Of a stretch of DNA of 64,000 nucleotides, positions 26,821 through 41,481 are shown one piece after another. Under the pieces are notes generated by a model that did no database searches, was not told where the DNA came from, and was given only the letters and a program-made list of their open reading frames with translations. The stretch covers positions 434,501 through 498,500 of the forward strand of contig NC_066586.1 in the NCBI RefSeq assembly GCF_905475345.1. Direction: 5' to 3'. Every line of letters starts with the position of its first letter. The stretch's first letter is position 1. This DNA is from Vespula vulgaris. Lineage: Eukaryota > Arthropoda > Insecta > Hymenoptera > Vespidae. Made by a program: the position numbers and the translations under genes.

Positions 26821-29800
26821 AGTCGTGAACGTACCTCGCAAACTCTATACATATGCATGAGAGCTCGCGCTCTACTACCGCGTCGACGTTGATGAACGGA
26901 ACTTTTTGTTTCGGTCAACCCTCTCTCTTCGTTCCCCTTTCCACGAGCCTTTAAAAAAGCCTTAACTCGATGAGCTCCCTTCTCTAGCCAACAAATTTCA
27001 TCGATTATGAATTTTATGCTCCGTGGAATACGTAATTAAAAGGGACCGTACTCGCTTTCATCGTAGTTTCCTGGGTCACGGACGAACGTTTGAAAAATGG
27101 AAAATGTCGTCTGTAAAATTTGTTGTGCGCGCGCTTGTAAATACAAGCGTCTTTTCAACGTTTTATATCGTACTATTTTCCCCCTGGCTAAGTTTTTCTT
27201 TTATTTTCGCGCCTTCGAATCGACGAACACGAGGTCGTAATAACGCGTTGGAAGACATCTATGTAGATACCCTCGATAACTCCGAGACGAAGCGTTGATA
27301 TAAAACGTCGTGTCGCAAGGTGCCTCTATCTATATAACTCAAACAGCGTATCGCGAGGAAGATTCCTTGTGATGGAGATGGCTTGCGAAATTGTGGAGTA
27401 AAGGATGACTTGCTCCAGAAAAGCGAAGGCGATGGAAAGAAAAAGAAAAAGAAAAAAAGAAGAGGGAAAAGCAAAGGAAAGGGGAAGGGAGGAAGGAAAG
27501 AAAGAGAAAGCCCGTTGCAGACGTAATTGCGTTGCCGAGAAGTTTTCCCTGGGTGAGAGGTAGCCAAGAAAATAATGAATGGGGGTGGATGCTTTACCGC
27601 GCGCGGCAAGGGTGAGAGAGTGATAGAGGAAGAAGGAAAGATAAAGAGGGAGGAGAGAGGGAAGGAGATAGAAAAGACAAAAAGATGGAGGGTAAGTTTG
27701 GGTTCTGTGGGTTCTCATTGTCCTGGATTTCACACCGGAGATATGAAAATCCCTTCTTTCGGAATGAATTTTTCTCTTCCATGCCAAATTGGACCACGAA
27801 GATTGCTGGTCCGAGCTCGGCCTTTTCCTGCGGGGTAACGGCTCTTTGTTCGAAGCAATACCTACGACCGACGGAATTACTCGTTAAAATGTTCAGAGTT
27901 ATACGTAAGATATCTTTTTCGCAAGGCGAAAAATATTTTTACGCTCGTCGAATCTTATCGAGTGCGTTCGCGTAATCGTTTCAATCTCTCTTTTAATATC
28001 TCTATCATCGTAGCGCGAGAACAAAGAAATTTCATTTCAAAGAAAATAAGAATATACGGCCCCGATAAAATGTCGGACACGATTATTTCACGATAGATTC
28101 GTGAAATCGACGAATCGATAAAAGAGGAAATCCGACATGCAAATGGGAGAAGCTTAAGCTCGGCTTTTACACATATTATCTTTTCTCTGGCTGTTTCGTT
28201 CTTTCCGGAATTGAAGGAGCGTGGGAGGGGTCGTGACACGTCGAGACGGAAGCATGGGTGCCCGAGCTCGTAATATCGCGAAAGCCGCAAGAAGCTCTTG
28301 CAAAGTGCTCTATCTCTCTCTCTTTCTCGAGTATGCTCATGTACTCAGCACCCACCATCGTGCTGGCTCCATCGCGATCTCGCCCCCTTAGTGGCAACGG
28401 CAGCTATGCGAGAGGAAAAGAGAGGAAAAGATGAGAAGAGAGAGAGAGAGAGAGAGAGAGAAAGTCGATGCGATACAAACGTGCTCCTGTATGCGCGTGT
28501 ACGTGTGTATGCGACGAGCGAGCGAGCGAGCGAGCGCGCGCCCACGTACAAGCACTCTCGGGTGCCTTTCGTATGTATTATAGACGGGTATATATACCTG
28601 AAAGCTGGCAGCAACACTCCTCGCATAAAAATGCAAAGCGACGAAGTGCCGCCGATAAAATTCTTCGCCTGTAAAACGGTGACGTGCATCGAATGCTCTT
28701 TCAGCACCTCGCTCCCATCCGTTCCTCTTTCTCCCTCTTTTTTCGTGCCTTCCTTCGTGCCACGATCTTCATCGTAACCTCGATGTTCCAATACGCGTCG
28801 AGAAACTTGACGAATACCACGAATTGTCGTCGTTCTTTCGAAATGGAAAGAGAAATAGAAAGAGAATAAAATAGACACGACGAAGAGAAATATAATCGCG
28901 AATCGAAATATAGAACTCGATCTCCGATCGCGATACGCTAAATATCGAGTTTGTAACGAAACAGACATAGTCCGGCTCATCCATAAAAGTCCTTAATTCG
29001 TTGGGCAACCACGCTATAATAACGGAGAAGTACGCTCTAGAGTGTATCTGGAAACATTTAATTGAAGGGTCAGCGGCGAGTGTTCCGACGGAGCGAAAGT
29101 TTGCGGCAACAAAGCCACGCTCTGCTTCCTCTCTCTTACTACCACGTCGTCGGTAACACCGTTGCATCGAGAATAGGAAGGAGAGCGAACGATTCTGTAG
29201 GTGTGTGTGTGCGTGCGCGCGCGCGTGAGAAAGAGAGATAAAGCAACGCCTGCGCGCCCGTAAAACGGCACGTTACTCGCTCTAACGAGTAAACCAACGA
29301 CCACCACTGGCTCCATCACCGCCTCCGCCGCCACTACCACCACCTCCACCGCCACCGCCACCGCCACTACCACCACCACCATCACCGCCATCGACACTAC
29401 TACCACCGCCGCCGTCGCCAACGCCTCCACCGCCAGCGCTCGTCGGACTTTCCTGGTATTATGCTGTACGAGCAAATAAACCGACGTGTTCGGCTAACTC
29501 CCTGGTTTCTGGTAAGCCCCTATACACTGGCTGCACTCGCTGTAAAGCCCGGCTAACGTCCGCGTGATTGCAATATTTCGCGGGTTGCGGAGAATACCGG
29601 ATGTACGGCGTAGCTTATTCTCCTGTACGTGTGTGTACGCGCGCGTGCGTGTGTGCGTTAAGGTACCCCCTCGCGCACACGCATCTACGTCTACTCCATA
29701 TGTGGGCTCTATCGATGGAATACTCTATATCCTGCTCGCTGAAAGCTCTACGTCGAGCATTGTCCATCGTAACGCGGCTGGCGCTCGCATCAGAAGTTAG

Positions 29801-30504
29801 ATTTAATCAATTTGCCTCTTCCCTAACGAACGACCAGTTTATCTATTCCGGAAAGCTCGGAAACCTCGATGATCGCGGCTGTCCCATTAATCCTTGACGT
29901 TGATACCTTTTTTTTTCTTTTTATCTTCTTTCTCTCTTTCTCTCTACTTTTTCGGATTAACTCGATAGAAAAAATGTGACAATTCTAATAACATTAATAT
30001 CTATGTTGATACATGTATCCAAGGAAATGTAGAAATGTAGTTGAAACACTTTCGGTCGAACGAGTAAAAATTTGAACGTGTCTCTGGTTCAGACGATATT
30101 CTCTTGCATGACGTACGTACGTACATAGGTGGGTACGATTTATGGGACAGTGGGAGGAGATAGTCGTGCGATCCCACGGAGGTGACTCGTAGCGATGGTA
30201 GTAGAGAGCAGGCTGCCAGGCAACCGCGTCGAAAATTGCTCGTATAAATATTAGAACTCGCTATTGTCATTCGGTTAATTTTCCGCGGTGCTGCTTGTCG
30301 GAAGAGAGACGGATAGATCGTAGGAGAGAGAGAGAGAGAGAGAGAGAGATGCGATGCGACGGACGAGCCTGAGGGATGGGGGTGGGAAAGGTGGTCGGGA
30401 CAAACTACCCCTCGATGGAATTTTATGCGCTTGGTGCTTTCGATGCTGCAAACCGTGCTCCACTCGCGTCACATTTCGTTTCAGTGTGGACATTGTTCGG
30501 TCAG

Positions 30505-30541
<37 letters not shown>

Positions 30542-31855
30542 TCGTCCGTTTGCCTCCGGGCTTTTCGTCCGCACCAGGGAAAAATGACGAAGCTCCCGTC
30601 GACTCGCTAAATGTCGACTTGCTAACGAATTATTTTAACCGACGGGAAATCGGAAATATCGTTCCATCGTATATGAGTTTCGATCTATGGATGTGCATGA
30701 ACGAGTCATCGTCCCTTCGTTTGCAAATTGAAAATCAAAATCGTATCGACGATATGAAAGTGGATTGTGGAAAAAACGAATGACACGATTTTGCGATTTA
30801 TTTTTATTTTTCATTCTATGTTTTCCTTCGATGATACTCTCATCGGTAACTTATGCGAAAGCTCGTTCATGATTCCGAGCGTGGCTATGCCGGTTATTGG
30901 AACGAAAGGTGCGAACGACGGTGGTTTCACCGCGAATTTGCGCTATGGAGGGCAATGGTTGGCAAAGTGGGCTGCGAACGGGAGGACGAGAGTGGAGAAT
31001 TAAAGAGAGACAGAGAGACAGAGAGAGGCAGAGAGGGAACGTGTAATTGCGAACTCGACGATGACACGTTCGGCAACGCGTTTTTCCGTCAACGTGAGAT
31101 TTTCTACTCCTCGTTTTTTTCATCGATCCTTTCGCTCTTTTTCTCTCCCATTTTCGCTGGAGAGGGAGAGAGGGAGAGAGAGAGAAAAAAGAGACTACGC
31201 GTTCGCTCAGTCCACTTAATTATTTTAACATTTAAATAACGGGCAATCAGTCCCGTTCGTTCGTCTACTGGCTCTCGTGTAATTAAATTATAATTACAGG
31301 ATCGTCGAAACGAGCGCGCGAAAATCATTAACGTCGACCCTCTGCGTGTCCGGAAAAACTGGTCGACTAACAACCGACCAACGTAATATCCGTTTTGTGT
31401 GTTCGCGCATCGATCGATGTTACAGAGAGCGCCGGGTGTTCGCAAATAATTTCCTATATCCTTTTGCAACGTGAAATTTATTAAGAAAAGCTCAGCTAAC
31501 TCGGTCGAGATGTGAGAGCGGCATATTTGTCCGCAAAGCATCTCACGACGGATAAGCGATACACCTATAAAGTAAGTACCGTATACAACGAAATGCTCGA
31601 GGGCGTATAAATTTCAGCCACGACTAAACGCCCGCAGTTTCCGAAGTTAAACAGCTGCGACGAGAATCTTGCCGCCCACCGATATGTATGTACAGAGACT
31701 TACATACATACCTAGATATACCTATCTACGTATATAGCCCGCGAGCGTGGAAATTAAGATATCATGCCGAGATTACAAATCTCATGCAAAACGCGAGCGT
31801 AACTCGATTAGTTTGATTAAATCGCAACCTCGATCTTTCCTCTATTCGTTAACGA

Positions 31856-31890
<35 letters not shown>

Positions 31891-34272
31891 TTTTCTCTTG
31901 AAAATTTCAAGAAGACGATGGATATAAGATGAAAGAAAAATGATGAAAAATCGTTTTCAAAGAGCCGATCACGAAAAGGCAGCCTTTGCATGGAAGAAAA
32001 CGAACGAATGAGAACGAATACGAACGAAATGTGGAACGAAGAGGTACTGAAAAACAGATTCGATTGCTTCTGGATCAAACGATCTCTTCCGACGAAGACT
32101 GCAGCAACGGCGGCAGCGCCTCGGATCGATGACGAACGAATTGCAAAGGACGAAGAGAAGCTTACACGAGGGCGCACACACATAGATCGAGTGTTGGTGC
32201 AGTGTTAGCAATGCTGCCAGTAGTGGTAGCGTAGGTCTTTGGGGGTTCGTGCCGAGGCAGCCACCGAAGACGAAGAGCAATCGACAATGCGGAGGAGGGC
32301 CGGCCATTATGTGCGAACGTTCGAGGGTAAACAGGCTGCAATCAATTCCGGGGGTTCATCGTGGTTGCTGCTTCGTGGAGTGGGCTGACTTGAAGTGGTC
32401 GCCGTTTAGAGAACGTAGACACCCCTCGTACGTGTGCACCAACGTCTATACCCACCCTCTTCTGCTTTCGACGGAGAAAGATGGGACGAGAGAGGGAGAA
32501 AGAGACGGAGGAGGAGGGAGAAGAGCATGGATACAGGAAGACTCGACTACACGGACGAGCACCTACGTAGAAACGTTACCCACACCTGGAAACTTTGCCA
32601 TCAACGAGTTGCACTACAATCGCGAATACGAGACGACGAGCGGCTAAAGGTAGAATGCGGAGAGTGATAGGTAGATAGAAAGAAAGGGAGAGAGCGAGCG
32701 AGCGAACGAGCGAGAGAGAGAGGGTGGGAGGGAGAGGCGAGGAGGAGAGAAGATGGGAAGTGAAGTGGGCCTACTACGAGGTCGGGAATGAAGACGGAAG
32801 AAGGAGCGATGGAGGAGGATAAGTGGCCACTCGAGCTTCACGGCCGAGAGGAGGCAAAGGAGGGTAAGAGAAAAGGTAGGGGAAGCAGGAGGATGAGGAA
32901 GAGGTGGAGGATCCAACAGACGGCGAAAGATCAGGATGTTTGGATGTTTGAACGTCGGAGTGCTGTCTCAGCACTCGAGTATTCCTCTCTCTCTCACTCG
33001 GTCTCCACTCTTCTCTATTCGAGTGGCTCGACCCCCCGTGATACTTCGATACACCGGGTGTCCGCCGACGTATCGGCCTTCGGGTTGACCGAAACAAATC
33101 GATGCCGCTGGAAGAGAAGTGAATTTATCGCCGCTCCGATTTTTCTCCATTCTTCGAGGGTAAAAAATATTTGTACGTACAGTGGTAAAACGAAGATCGA
33201 TCGAAACTCGACTTGGGATACATAAGGGATTTCGATCGAACGTAGGATTCGAGGGAACAAATGATTATCGTTAAGCGTTAAACGATCGAGTAAAATCAAT
33301 CGACGTTAATAAGGCTTACACGATGTACACAGAATCCCTGGCTCTTGTACGGACAAGCCCGAGCTCGCCGGCGTAGGCGGTTACTCGAGAACGTCGATTA
33401 CCTTCGAGTATCTAATTACCCGTTGGGCTCCCCTTCCACTTCTCTCTCGATTCCACTCTTACCGCACGGGTCTCCAGAAGTCGTCTTCCTAGTAATCTTC
33501 CCCTTCGTCGTCCTTCCGAAAGAGAACGAGAGAACGATCGATCAACGTGTTAGTGGGTTACGGCCGGCAAATAAGCGCCACTCAGGATATTAGACGAGGG
33601 AGAGCGAGAGCGAAAGCGAGAGCGAGAGCGAGAGAGAGAGAGAGAAAGGTGCTATCGCGAGAGCTTCTGCTGGTGCCAGCAGCCAATAACAACGGGTTGG
33701 CTTCGCCCAGCTATTAGGAGGGATGTACCGGTAGGTGTTAGGAGGGAAGCTTGCTAAGGCTGCCAAGAGATTGCCGAGTTACGAAGACGCTCCCGAGCGT
33801 TACGAGCTCGTATCGCTGTTACGGCATTCCTAATTGGTCGTTTATATACGGCTGCTCGTTTACCCGGAGACTGTCGTGCCGTTCCACCGGCTTCCTCCAT
33901 GCTCTTCTAACGTTTCCATCTTGTCGGCTCGAAACTCCATTAAAGGAGTAGCGAGTGAAAACACGAAATTTCAAAATCCGAATATGTCTACGAATCTACA
34001 ACGGGTACTTCAAGTTTGTTACCTCGAGAGAATATTTGAACCATCTCCCGATCTTTGACTTTGAACAAACATTTTCACGAAATTCGTGTAAAGATTCTCT
34101 CTGTGGTCGGTGCACACAGACTACCTAGCTAAACAATCACCAGCAATAGAGGTATATAGCCGTATAGAGAACTGATGGACGAGTAGGAGAGTTCGCGGCG
34201 TTTTGACCGCAAGCGAGCGAGTAGCTTCGATCGGCTAAAGAGAAAGGGAAGATATATAGAGAGGGAGAGATG

Positions 34273-34309
<37 letters not shown>

Positions 34310-36668
34310 TCCGGTCTGTTGGCGATCCTGGCCGCAAACACGAACAACGATACATTCGTGTGTAGAGGTACGGTGGGCACTCTCTGGTCGAGACGATGCG
34401 AGGCCAGCAGAGACCACTAAGCCCACCTGATATATCCTACCCTCTTACTGTCTCTCTCTCTCTCTCTCGTGCACACTCCAATGCACTCACCCTCACGCCA
34501 AGCCCTTTCCTTTGCACCGTGGGCCAGGCGGCCGCTTTCGAACCACAAGCCGCAACGGACTACTGCCTTGATTAAACGCGCCATAGACCGCCATTATCGC
34601 TGATTGCGCTAAACATTAACGGACTAGCCGCCAGAGCCGACCTCTATCTCCTCGCCCTACACTTTGGCCTCTCGATTTCGAGTTCGAGTACGCTATCCCT
34701 TCGCTCGTGTTACAGATTATTGCCGATTAAATCGATTTCAAGTGTTCCAATATGAATCGTAGAGCTTGAGGATTCTGTGATTAAATGTCTTTCGACGTGT
34801 ATGCGCGCGTTCTTGCGTACGCGTAGGCGTTTGTTCAATTTATAAATGACTTGTACCATTTTGGTAGATGGAGGAAAAAAAAAGCAATAAAAGGAGGAGT
34901 CATCGGGGAAGTCATTGAAACGTCGTTGAAACGTCGAGAAAAAGAAAAAGAAAGAAAAAAGAAACAAAAAGCAGCGAGAAGTAGGAGTTGTCGACGATTG
35001 TATAAGACTCGTTTCCATCTTAGTCGACGCAAATACGACCGCGGTAATTAACGCGGAGGCGCTGAAAACACGCCGGAATGATATCCGCTGTGCCACGAAG
35101 CGAGCAAATTAGTGCCGTGACTCCGAGCAAGAACACCCTTTCCCTGGCGCCCTCGTTAAGTTTTCTATCTCCCTCTCTTGCGTTCCTCTTGCGCACCTCT
35201 TGCTCTCATCCGACAGCCGGTCGCCTCAGGCTCGTTTGCACGACGCGACAAGGAAGAGAAGGACAACGACGTCGACGTCGTCGCAGAGTCGACGAGACGA
35301 GAATTCACATTGTGAACGCGACTTTACGAGCAGTAGCAGCACACCGCACGCCCACCACCGAAATACCCAAGGAATTATAGTCGACGAGCGACCCCTCGTA
35401 ATTCCACGATGAACATAGAGGAAAACAAGACCGTCGTCCTGGAGGTTAGCCCACAGGATATAATTAACTTAGCGCGGGAGGAATAAAGCCCACCTGAAAG
35501 GACGTCTCGATTAATTGGAAAGTCTCGGCCGGTTTTGGCGGGACGATTAAATTCTCCTGATTCATCGCGAACTACAACAACAACAACAACAGCAGCAGCA
35601 ACGTTGGTGCCACGCTTCGACGATAAATGTCGAGTGATCGTTCTCTCTGATTACTCAAACGTAAATGGATTATCCATCCGCGCGCGCGTGCCGCTAATTA
35701 GACCTCGACGAAACACACCGGTGGACGTCTATTTTCTTTATGCTCCTTTCTCTTGCGATGACTCTTGAAAATCGTAACATGTAAATCGATCGTAGGATCG
35801 AGTAGAGGGAAACGATCTTATCGAATGCGAACATCGTATATCTTTTTTCTTTCTTTTTTATCGTTCCTTCGCTCGTCGTTTCGAGTTACTACGTATCCAT
35901 GGAAAAGAGTTTTCCTAGGGGATAACGCGGAAAAGAAGGAGGGTAGTAAGCGGCGATCTCTTAACGACTCCCCCGTGACCATGGAGAGGTCGGAGGGCGT
36001 TAGCCCTCTCGTTGATAGCCGGCATAACGCTAACGTCGGCGCATCGATATAAAAGTGTAAAGCAACGAACATAAAGCGAAGGAAGGAGAGCTCGGAGACT
36101 CGCCGTTAGATAGAGCGTAAATAAGCCCATGGCATAGATCCTTTTCTCTTTTCGCAAGGGTATCGTTTCGTTAAAACAAACGGTATATATTGTATCGATG
36201 TAGAAATGAAATGATATTACATCTAGGTAGTATCATTAAATGTTGGGTACTTTGGCACAACAGGCAAATACGACACAACTCGAGACTCGTAAACGTAAGC
36301 GTAGAAGAAACTCGTTCACAAATTTGAACCAAGGTAAAAATAAAGAAAGAAAGACGAGGTTTCCTCGCGGCGAGCGCAAAAGTGGAGGACTCCTCGTAAA
36401 AGTTGTGGGAGCGATAAAAGCGATCCCCCAACGCGCTCCTGAGGTAGTTACGGCGACGTCCGAAGCTTAACGCGAGAAGAATATTTGGAGTTGTGCGGTG
36501 ATACCACTACCTCCGAAGGGTCTTTCGAAGAACGGACGGAGAGCACCCTCCTTCTTAGTAGCCCTTTCCAGCGAAGTTAACGACCTACGACGGTGTGTCG
36601 GAGGATGCTCGGGCTAGAAAAGCAAGAAATTTAAGTACCCATTCGGAGACGCGAGAATTAAGCGAGTC

Positions 36669-36700
<32 letters not shown>

Positions 36701-37687
36701 TATTTCTCCCTCGAGCAGCTCCGAATAGTAGGTACTTCCTGAATCTTGAATTCGATATAAAAAGGAAACGACGCGCGATGAAAATTCATGCCGTTTACGC
36801 GACTCTTTGCAAAGTTTTCGTCAAAGCGTTTCGTCTCGATAAGGATCGCGGTATTGGTATTTTTTTTTTTTTGGTTCTTCTTCCTCTTATTTTTCTTCTT
36901 TCTTGGTCGATGGGACGAATATCGAGGTCTCTGCAAAACGAGCTCCGACGGTAATTAAAAATCAGCCAGCGTTCGTCGTATCACCCAATAAAACGCGTTT
37001 CGATTCGTCAGAGTTTCCTTTCTAGAAAATTTCAAAGCCGGTTCTCGCGTTGCTCGCGCAACTTAGACGAAATTTTCATAAAGGGACGGCTCCGCATTTT
37101 CGCGACGGAACGACGAGTCACGCGTCAAAGCTAATAGAGAGAAAGTTTGAGAGAGACAGAGAGAGAGAGAGAGAGGAAAAAGAAGGGATAACCTCGCAGG
37201 AAGCGCATCGCTCGAGTGGATGCATTCGTCTAGCTGGAATATCGGCATTAGCTTCTCCTCTCGCTCCACCCAACCTCTGGCTCTTTCTATTCGTGGAAAA
37301 GAGAGTCGCTCTCAATTCAGTACGCGGTATTTCCAGGCAGCCGAGCTGCCCCGGATAAAACCTTTTCGTATCTCGCATCGTCTCCGTGCAGCATTCTTCC
37401 TCCGGTAGTGAAGCAAAAAATTCACTCGTCACACGGACGCTCGGATAGGTGTGCGAATATACGTTTGTATGTGTTTGTTGTTGGGCGGTGTAGCAGTCTA
37501 AAGGAGAGCAAAAGAGAGAAAGAGAAAGAAAGAGAAAGAGAGGATCGAAGCCGGTGTCGGTTGAAAGAACTTATCGTGTTGGGAGATCGCGAGCGCCGAG
37601 AGAAGACGTGTATCGAATACGTGGTGGCCCGCTTCGTACTGCGAATACCACCGTGCTGAAAGAATAACACGTGCGCGTCCTCTCTCC

Positions 37688-37725
<38 letters not shown>

Positions 37726-38455
37726 CCATCTATATAATACACGCGCGCGCACAAACGTACACGTACCTACACGTATAGACGCGGCGGACGAAATACGGCG
37801 AAGGATAAAAAGAATGTAGAAACGTGCGCGCCGCGGCTGGTAGACATTTCTGTGTATATTTTATCGTGCACATATTGCGACTCGTTCCTCCGCGGCCACG
37901 CCAAGCCACACAACGCGCGCACGTGTACGCGCATACAAACACAGTCGCTTCGTAAAGGGGTTCTGGGGCGAGAGGAAGAGAATGAAATGGACGAGCGGAA
38001 TACGGGATGGAGATGGTTGGAGAGAGTATGCTCGGCTAAGGCAGACAGAGAGAAAAGAGAGGCTGGCGTAGTAGACGCGTGTATGGGAGATGGAGGAGTG
38101 GCCCTGGAGGGGGCCATGGAGGGGTCGCGGAGGGGCCGTGGAGGGACCGTAGAGAGGGACTGTGGAGGGGCGAATGGCTCGATTTTTCCGATAGCGAATT
38201 CTGCTCTTCGTTTTTTCCCCGACCACAGAGCGCGGCAGCGAGCCTGTGAAACCAGCCTCCCTCGTCGGCTGCCACACCACTCGCCCCTACCTATCCTCCC
38301 ACCCACCCTCCAGGATGCATCGCGTTTTCCACCCGTTCGCTCGTTCCTCTCGACCTCGCCCTTTTTCTCTCTCTCTCTTCTTTTGCAACCTCCATCTGCT
38401 CTCTTTCGCTCTGCTTCTCTGCTCCTCTCTACACACACGGGCGCGCGCGCACGCA

Positions 38456-38486
<31 letters not shown>

Positions 38487-39016
38487 CTATGTAGACACGA
38501 GGACCGAAGCAGCGACGTTGCTGCTGCTGCTGCAGACACAATAAAAAGGTGGAAAAAACGAGGACTGGTAACGTGTGTGTGCGCGCGCTCGCTCGCTTCC
38601 GTACCAGCTTAAAGTCACCCCTCTCGCGAGTACCGATGATAGTGGGATAGAGAGGGAAGTTTTCGAGGGAGGGAGCATCGCATTGCGCGTCGGACGCTTT
38701 CGAGAGGTTATTCATGAAGCACCTGACGAGATTCCTCTCCTCGAGCATGCTTTTTCGGGGTGGTACGCCGCGAAATTAATGAAGCCTAGATTTGCGGTCA
38801 TTCAGGGGAGATTGAAAACGGGCTCTCGTCGAAGCTCCACGCGACGAAGGGACCCAGCCAACCTCGCCCTATCACGAATTACTATTCCTTTGAGTTCGTC
38901 GCGACTACGAGAGAACGACGAATTCGTTATTCGCCGTAGAAAGGCGATAAACTGTCGTCATCCGCTCCTTCAAAAGTATCAACGATTTTTCTCTTCGGCT
39001 CTTTTTTCGCCTCGGA

Positions 39017-39064
<48 letters not shown>

Positions 39065-40886
39065 GAGGGAGAAAAAGAGAGAGAGAGAGAGAGAGAGAAA
39101 CAGTGGGATCGCCGATGGAAAATCCTTCTTTTATCGGCGAATTAATAATCCCACCGCAGACAAGATTATTCGAACGAGTAACAATCGATTCGTTTCGATT
39201 CTCGTTTTGTACCGGACTTTGAAATGGACTAATTTGGTCGTCGTGGACCGCGAGCGAATTCAAATTAAAAAAAGAGAAAAGAGATCGAGTAAGAGGGGAG
39301 GAGAGACAGAGAGACAGAGAGACAGAGAGAGAGAGCTCTCGTCGGGTATGGCGGAACGGACAGGACGCGTCGTCCTCGAAAAGGCCGATTCTACGCTATC
39401 GACCGGCCAATATTCTGTGGCGCTTTTTCGCGGACGTGCTCGTTAAACCGATAAATGAATAATGAGCGAACTATATGGGGTGGATAGAGAGACAAGCGAG
39501 AGAACGAGCGAGGGTGACGCTACCGGTGTGCTGCTGCTACTGCTGCCGGTGATAGCGATGGTAACCAGGAGAGCGACCGGGAGGAAGAGGGTGAGGGGAT
39601 GGGAAGCAGCGAATCGGACGCAAAACAACGAAATCGAATCACTCGCGGTGGCCGTCGGTACTTTTCATGCGTGAATTTTCCAACTGCCCGACACGTATTG
39701 CAGAGCGCCCCGGAATCGCTGGTAATAGCGTTAGTAAAATCGAGAGTAATGCCCGAAAACATTTACAATACGCGTCGCTTCCTGCAAATAAAAACGGGAC
39801 CGAGTCCCGGTGATCGTCGCGCCGCAATAAAAACCCAGCGTGCGACCGTGATCGTCGTTCCGTGATGCGAAACGATAAATAAAAATCGAACGATATCAGA
39901 GTCCGAGAAAGGAGAGAGAGAGAGAGAGAGACCGCGCTTCATCGGCGCGTAATAAATAACGACTGCGGATGAAATATCAAAACGGTCCATCTTTTATCCG
40001 ACGCACAGATTGCACGATCTACTTCTTTCACAATTTTTCTTTCTTCCTTCCTCCCTTTCTTTCTTTCTTTCTTTCTTTTCATTTTCCTCGGACTTAAATA
40101 ACGTAATCGTCAGAAAATGTGTCACGGAAGAAACTTTGATACTCTAATTATCTCCGGAAATGCTCCGGCTATCGTACTTAATTACGCGATAAAAAGGACA
40201 GAGGAAAAAAAAGAAGTAGAAAAAAAAAAGTTAAAACTCGTCGGAGCGCGAAGCGTGTCGGTCACGGACGATTATTTAGCGTGGCACAAGTGTCGAGAAA
40301 TAGAAGGAGAGAAAAGGGAGGATGGGGAAAACGTAACAGGTCGGAGCGCACCACCCGGATGAATGATGACGATGACGGTAATTGTCAAGCATTACCCCGC
40401 GTTAATTACGCGTCGTTGTGATAGCGGGTCGCGTTTACATCGACACTTACATCGAGCAGAGTCGGTCGATTAATACGCGCGCCCACTCGGCCCCGGTATA
40501 CCTCGATAAATTTCATTCGACGTTTCACGAGCGAAGGGGGAAATATTTTGCCCTTTCGCAACTCCCCCAATCCCTCCTCTCTCTCTCTCTCTCTCTCTCT
40601 CACTCTTTTGCACAGAACGCGTTCGCCATCCCCTTTGTATTCGGAAACGCGATTCACTCCCCATTCGACACGTCGTACTTTTCGTTTTATTATCATCGTC
40701 ATCGTCCTCGCGATCGTCGTTTAACGCGAAATCTCGAAAAAGAGGAAGAGCATCCGTATGCGACGAGGCGCGAGTTTCCTCGTAAACTACGTGGTTGAAT
40801 CGCGTGACTTGTAAAATATAAAAATTACTCACCGGTATGTACTCTCTCGAAAAAAAAACACATGGATGACGCGTCGATTTGAAAAA

Positions 40887-40919
<33 letters not shown>

Positions 40920-41443
40920 ACTAAAAAAAAAAAAAAAACAAAATAAAACAAAACGAAATACGTGTCTCTTCTTGCAGAGAGAACAACGTGGACATCCCCC
41001 TTCAGGAAACCGTGTCTCCTTCTATCCTTTTTCTCTCTTCGCTCGCTCTTGGACTATTCCACGACGATTCCCTCTTTTAGTTTCGATCCGCACGACCGTC
41101 GGCTAATTTATGAATCGTCCCGTGCCATTTCTTCTTTACTCCTGTGTCTTGCTCGAGTAGGTAGGGAAATATAGAAGAAGAGAAGAGGTGAAGGAGGAGG
41201 AGGAGAGAGAAAGAAAAAGAGAAAAGGAGGGTTCGAGCTAGAAGAGCGAACTCTCTTTCGCCCGGCCGACACGAAGTCCGATTTACGATTTGCGGGGCGC
41301 ATCCGCCCGGAATAAGAAGAAAAGAAGGAGGAAATCGTGCTTGAGAATGAAAGAGACAGAGATGGAGAGGGAAGAAGGAGGAAATAACGGGGCCGGCTGC
41401 TAAATATTCAATAAACGCGAACATTATTCCTGGCACGTCGACT

Positions 41444-41481
<38 letters not shown>

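Noticed and set aside
29014..29475. 153-codon minus-strand frame with a hydrophobic stretch
   Set aside because: The hydrophobic part is a direct read-out of the CCACCG repeat at 29299-29440; no splice-site or homology support.
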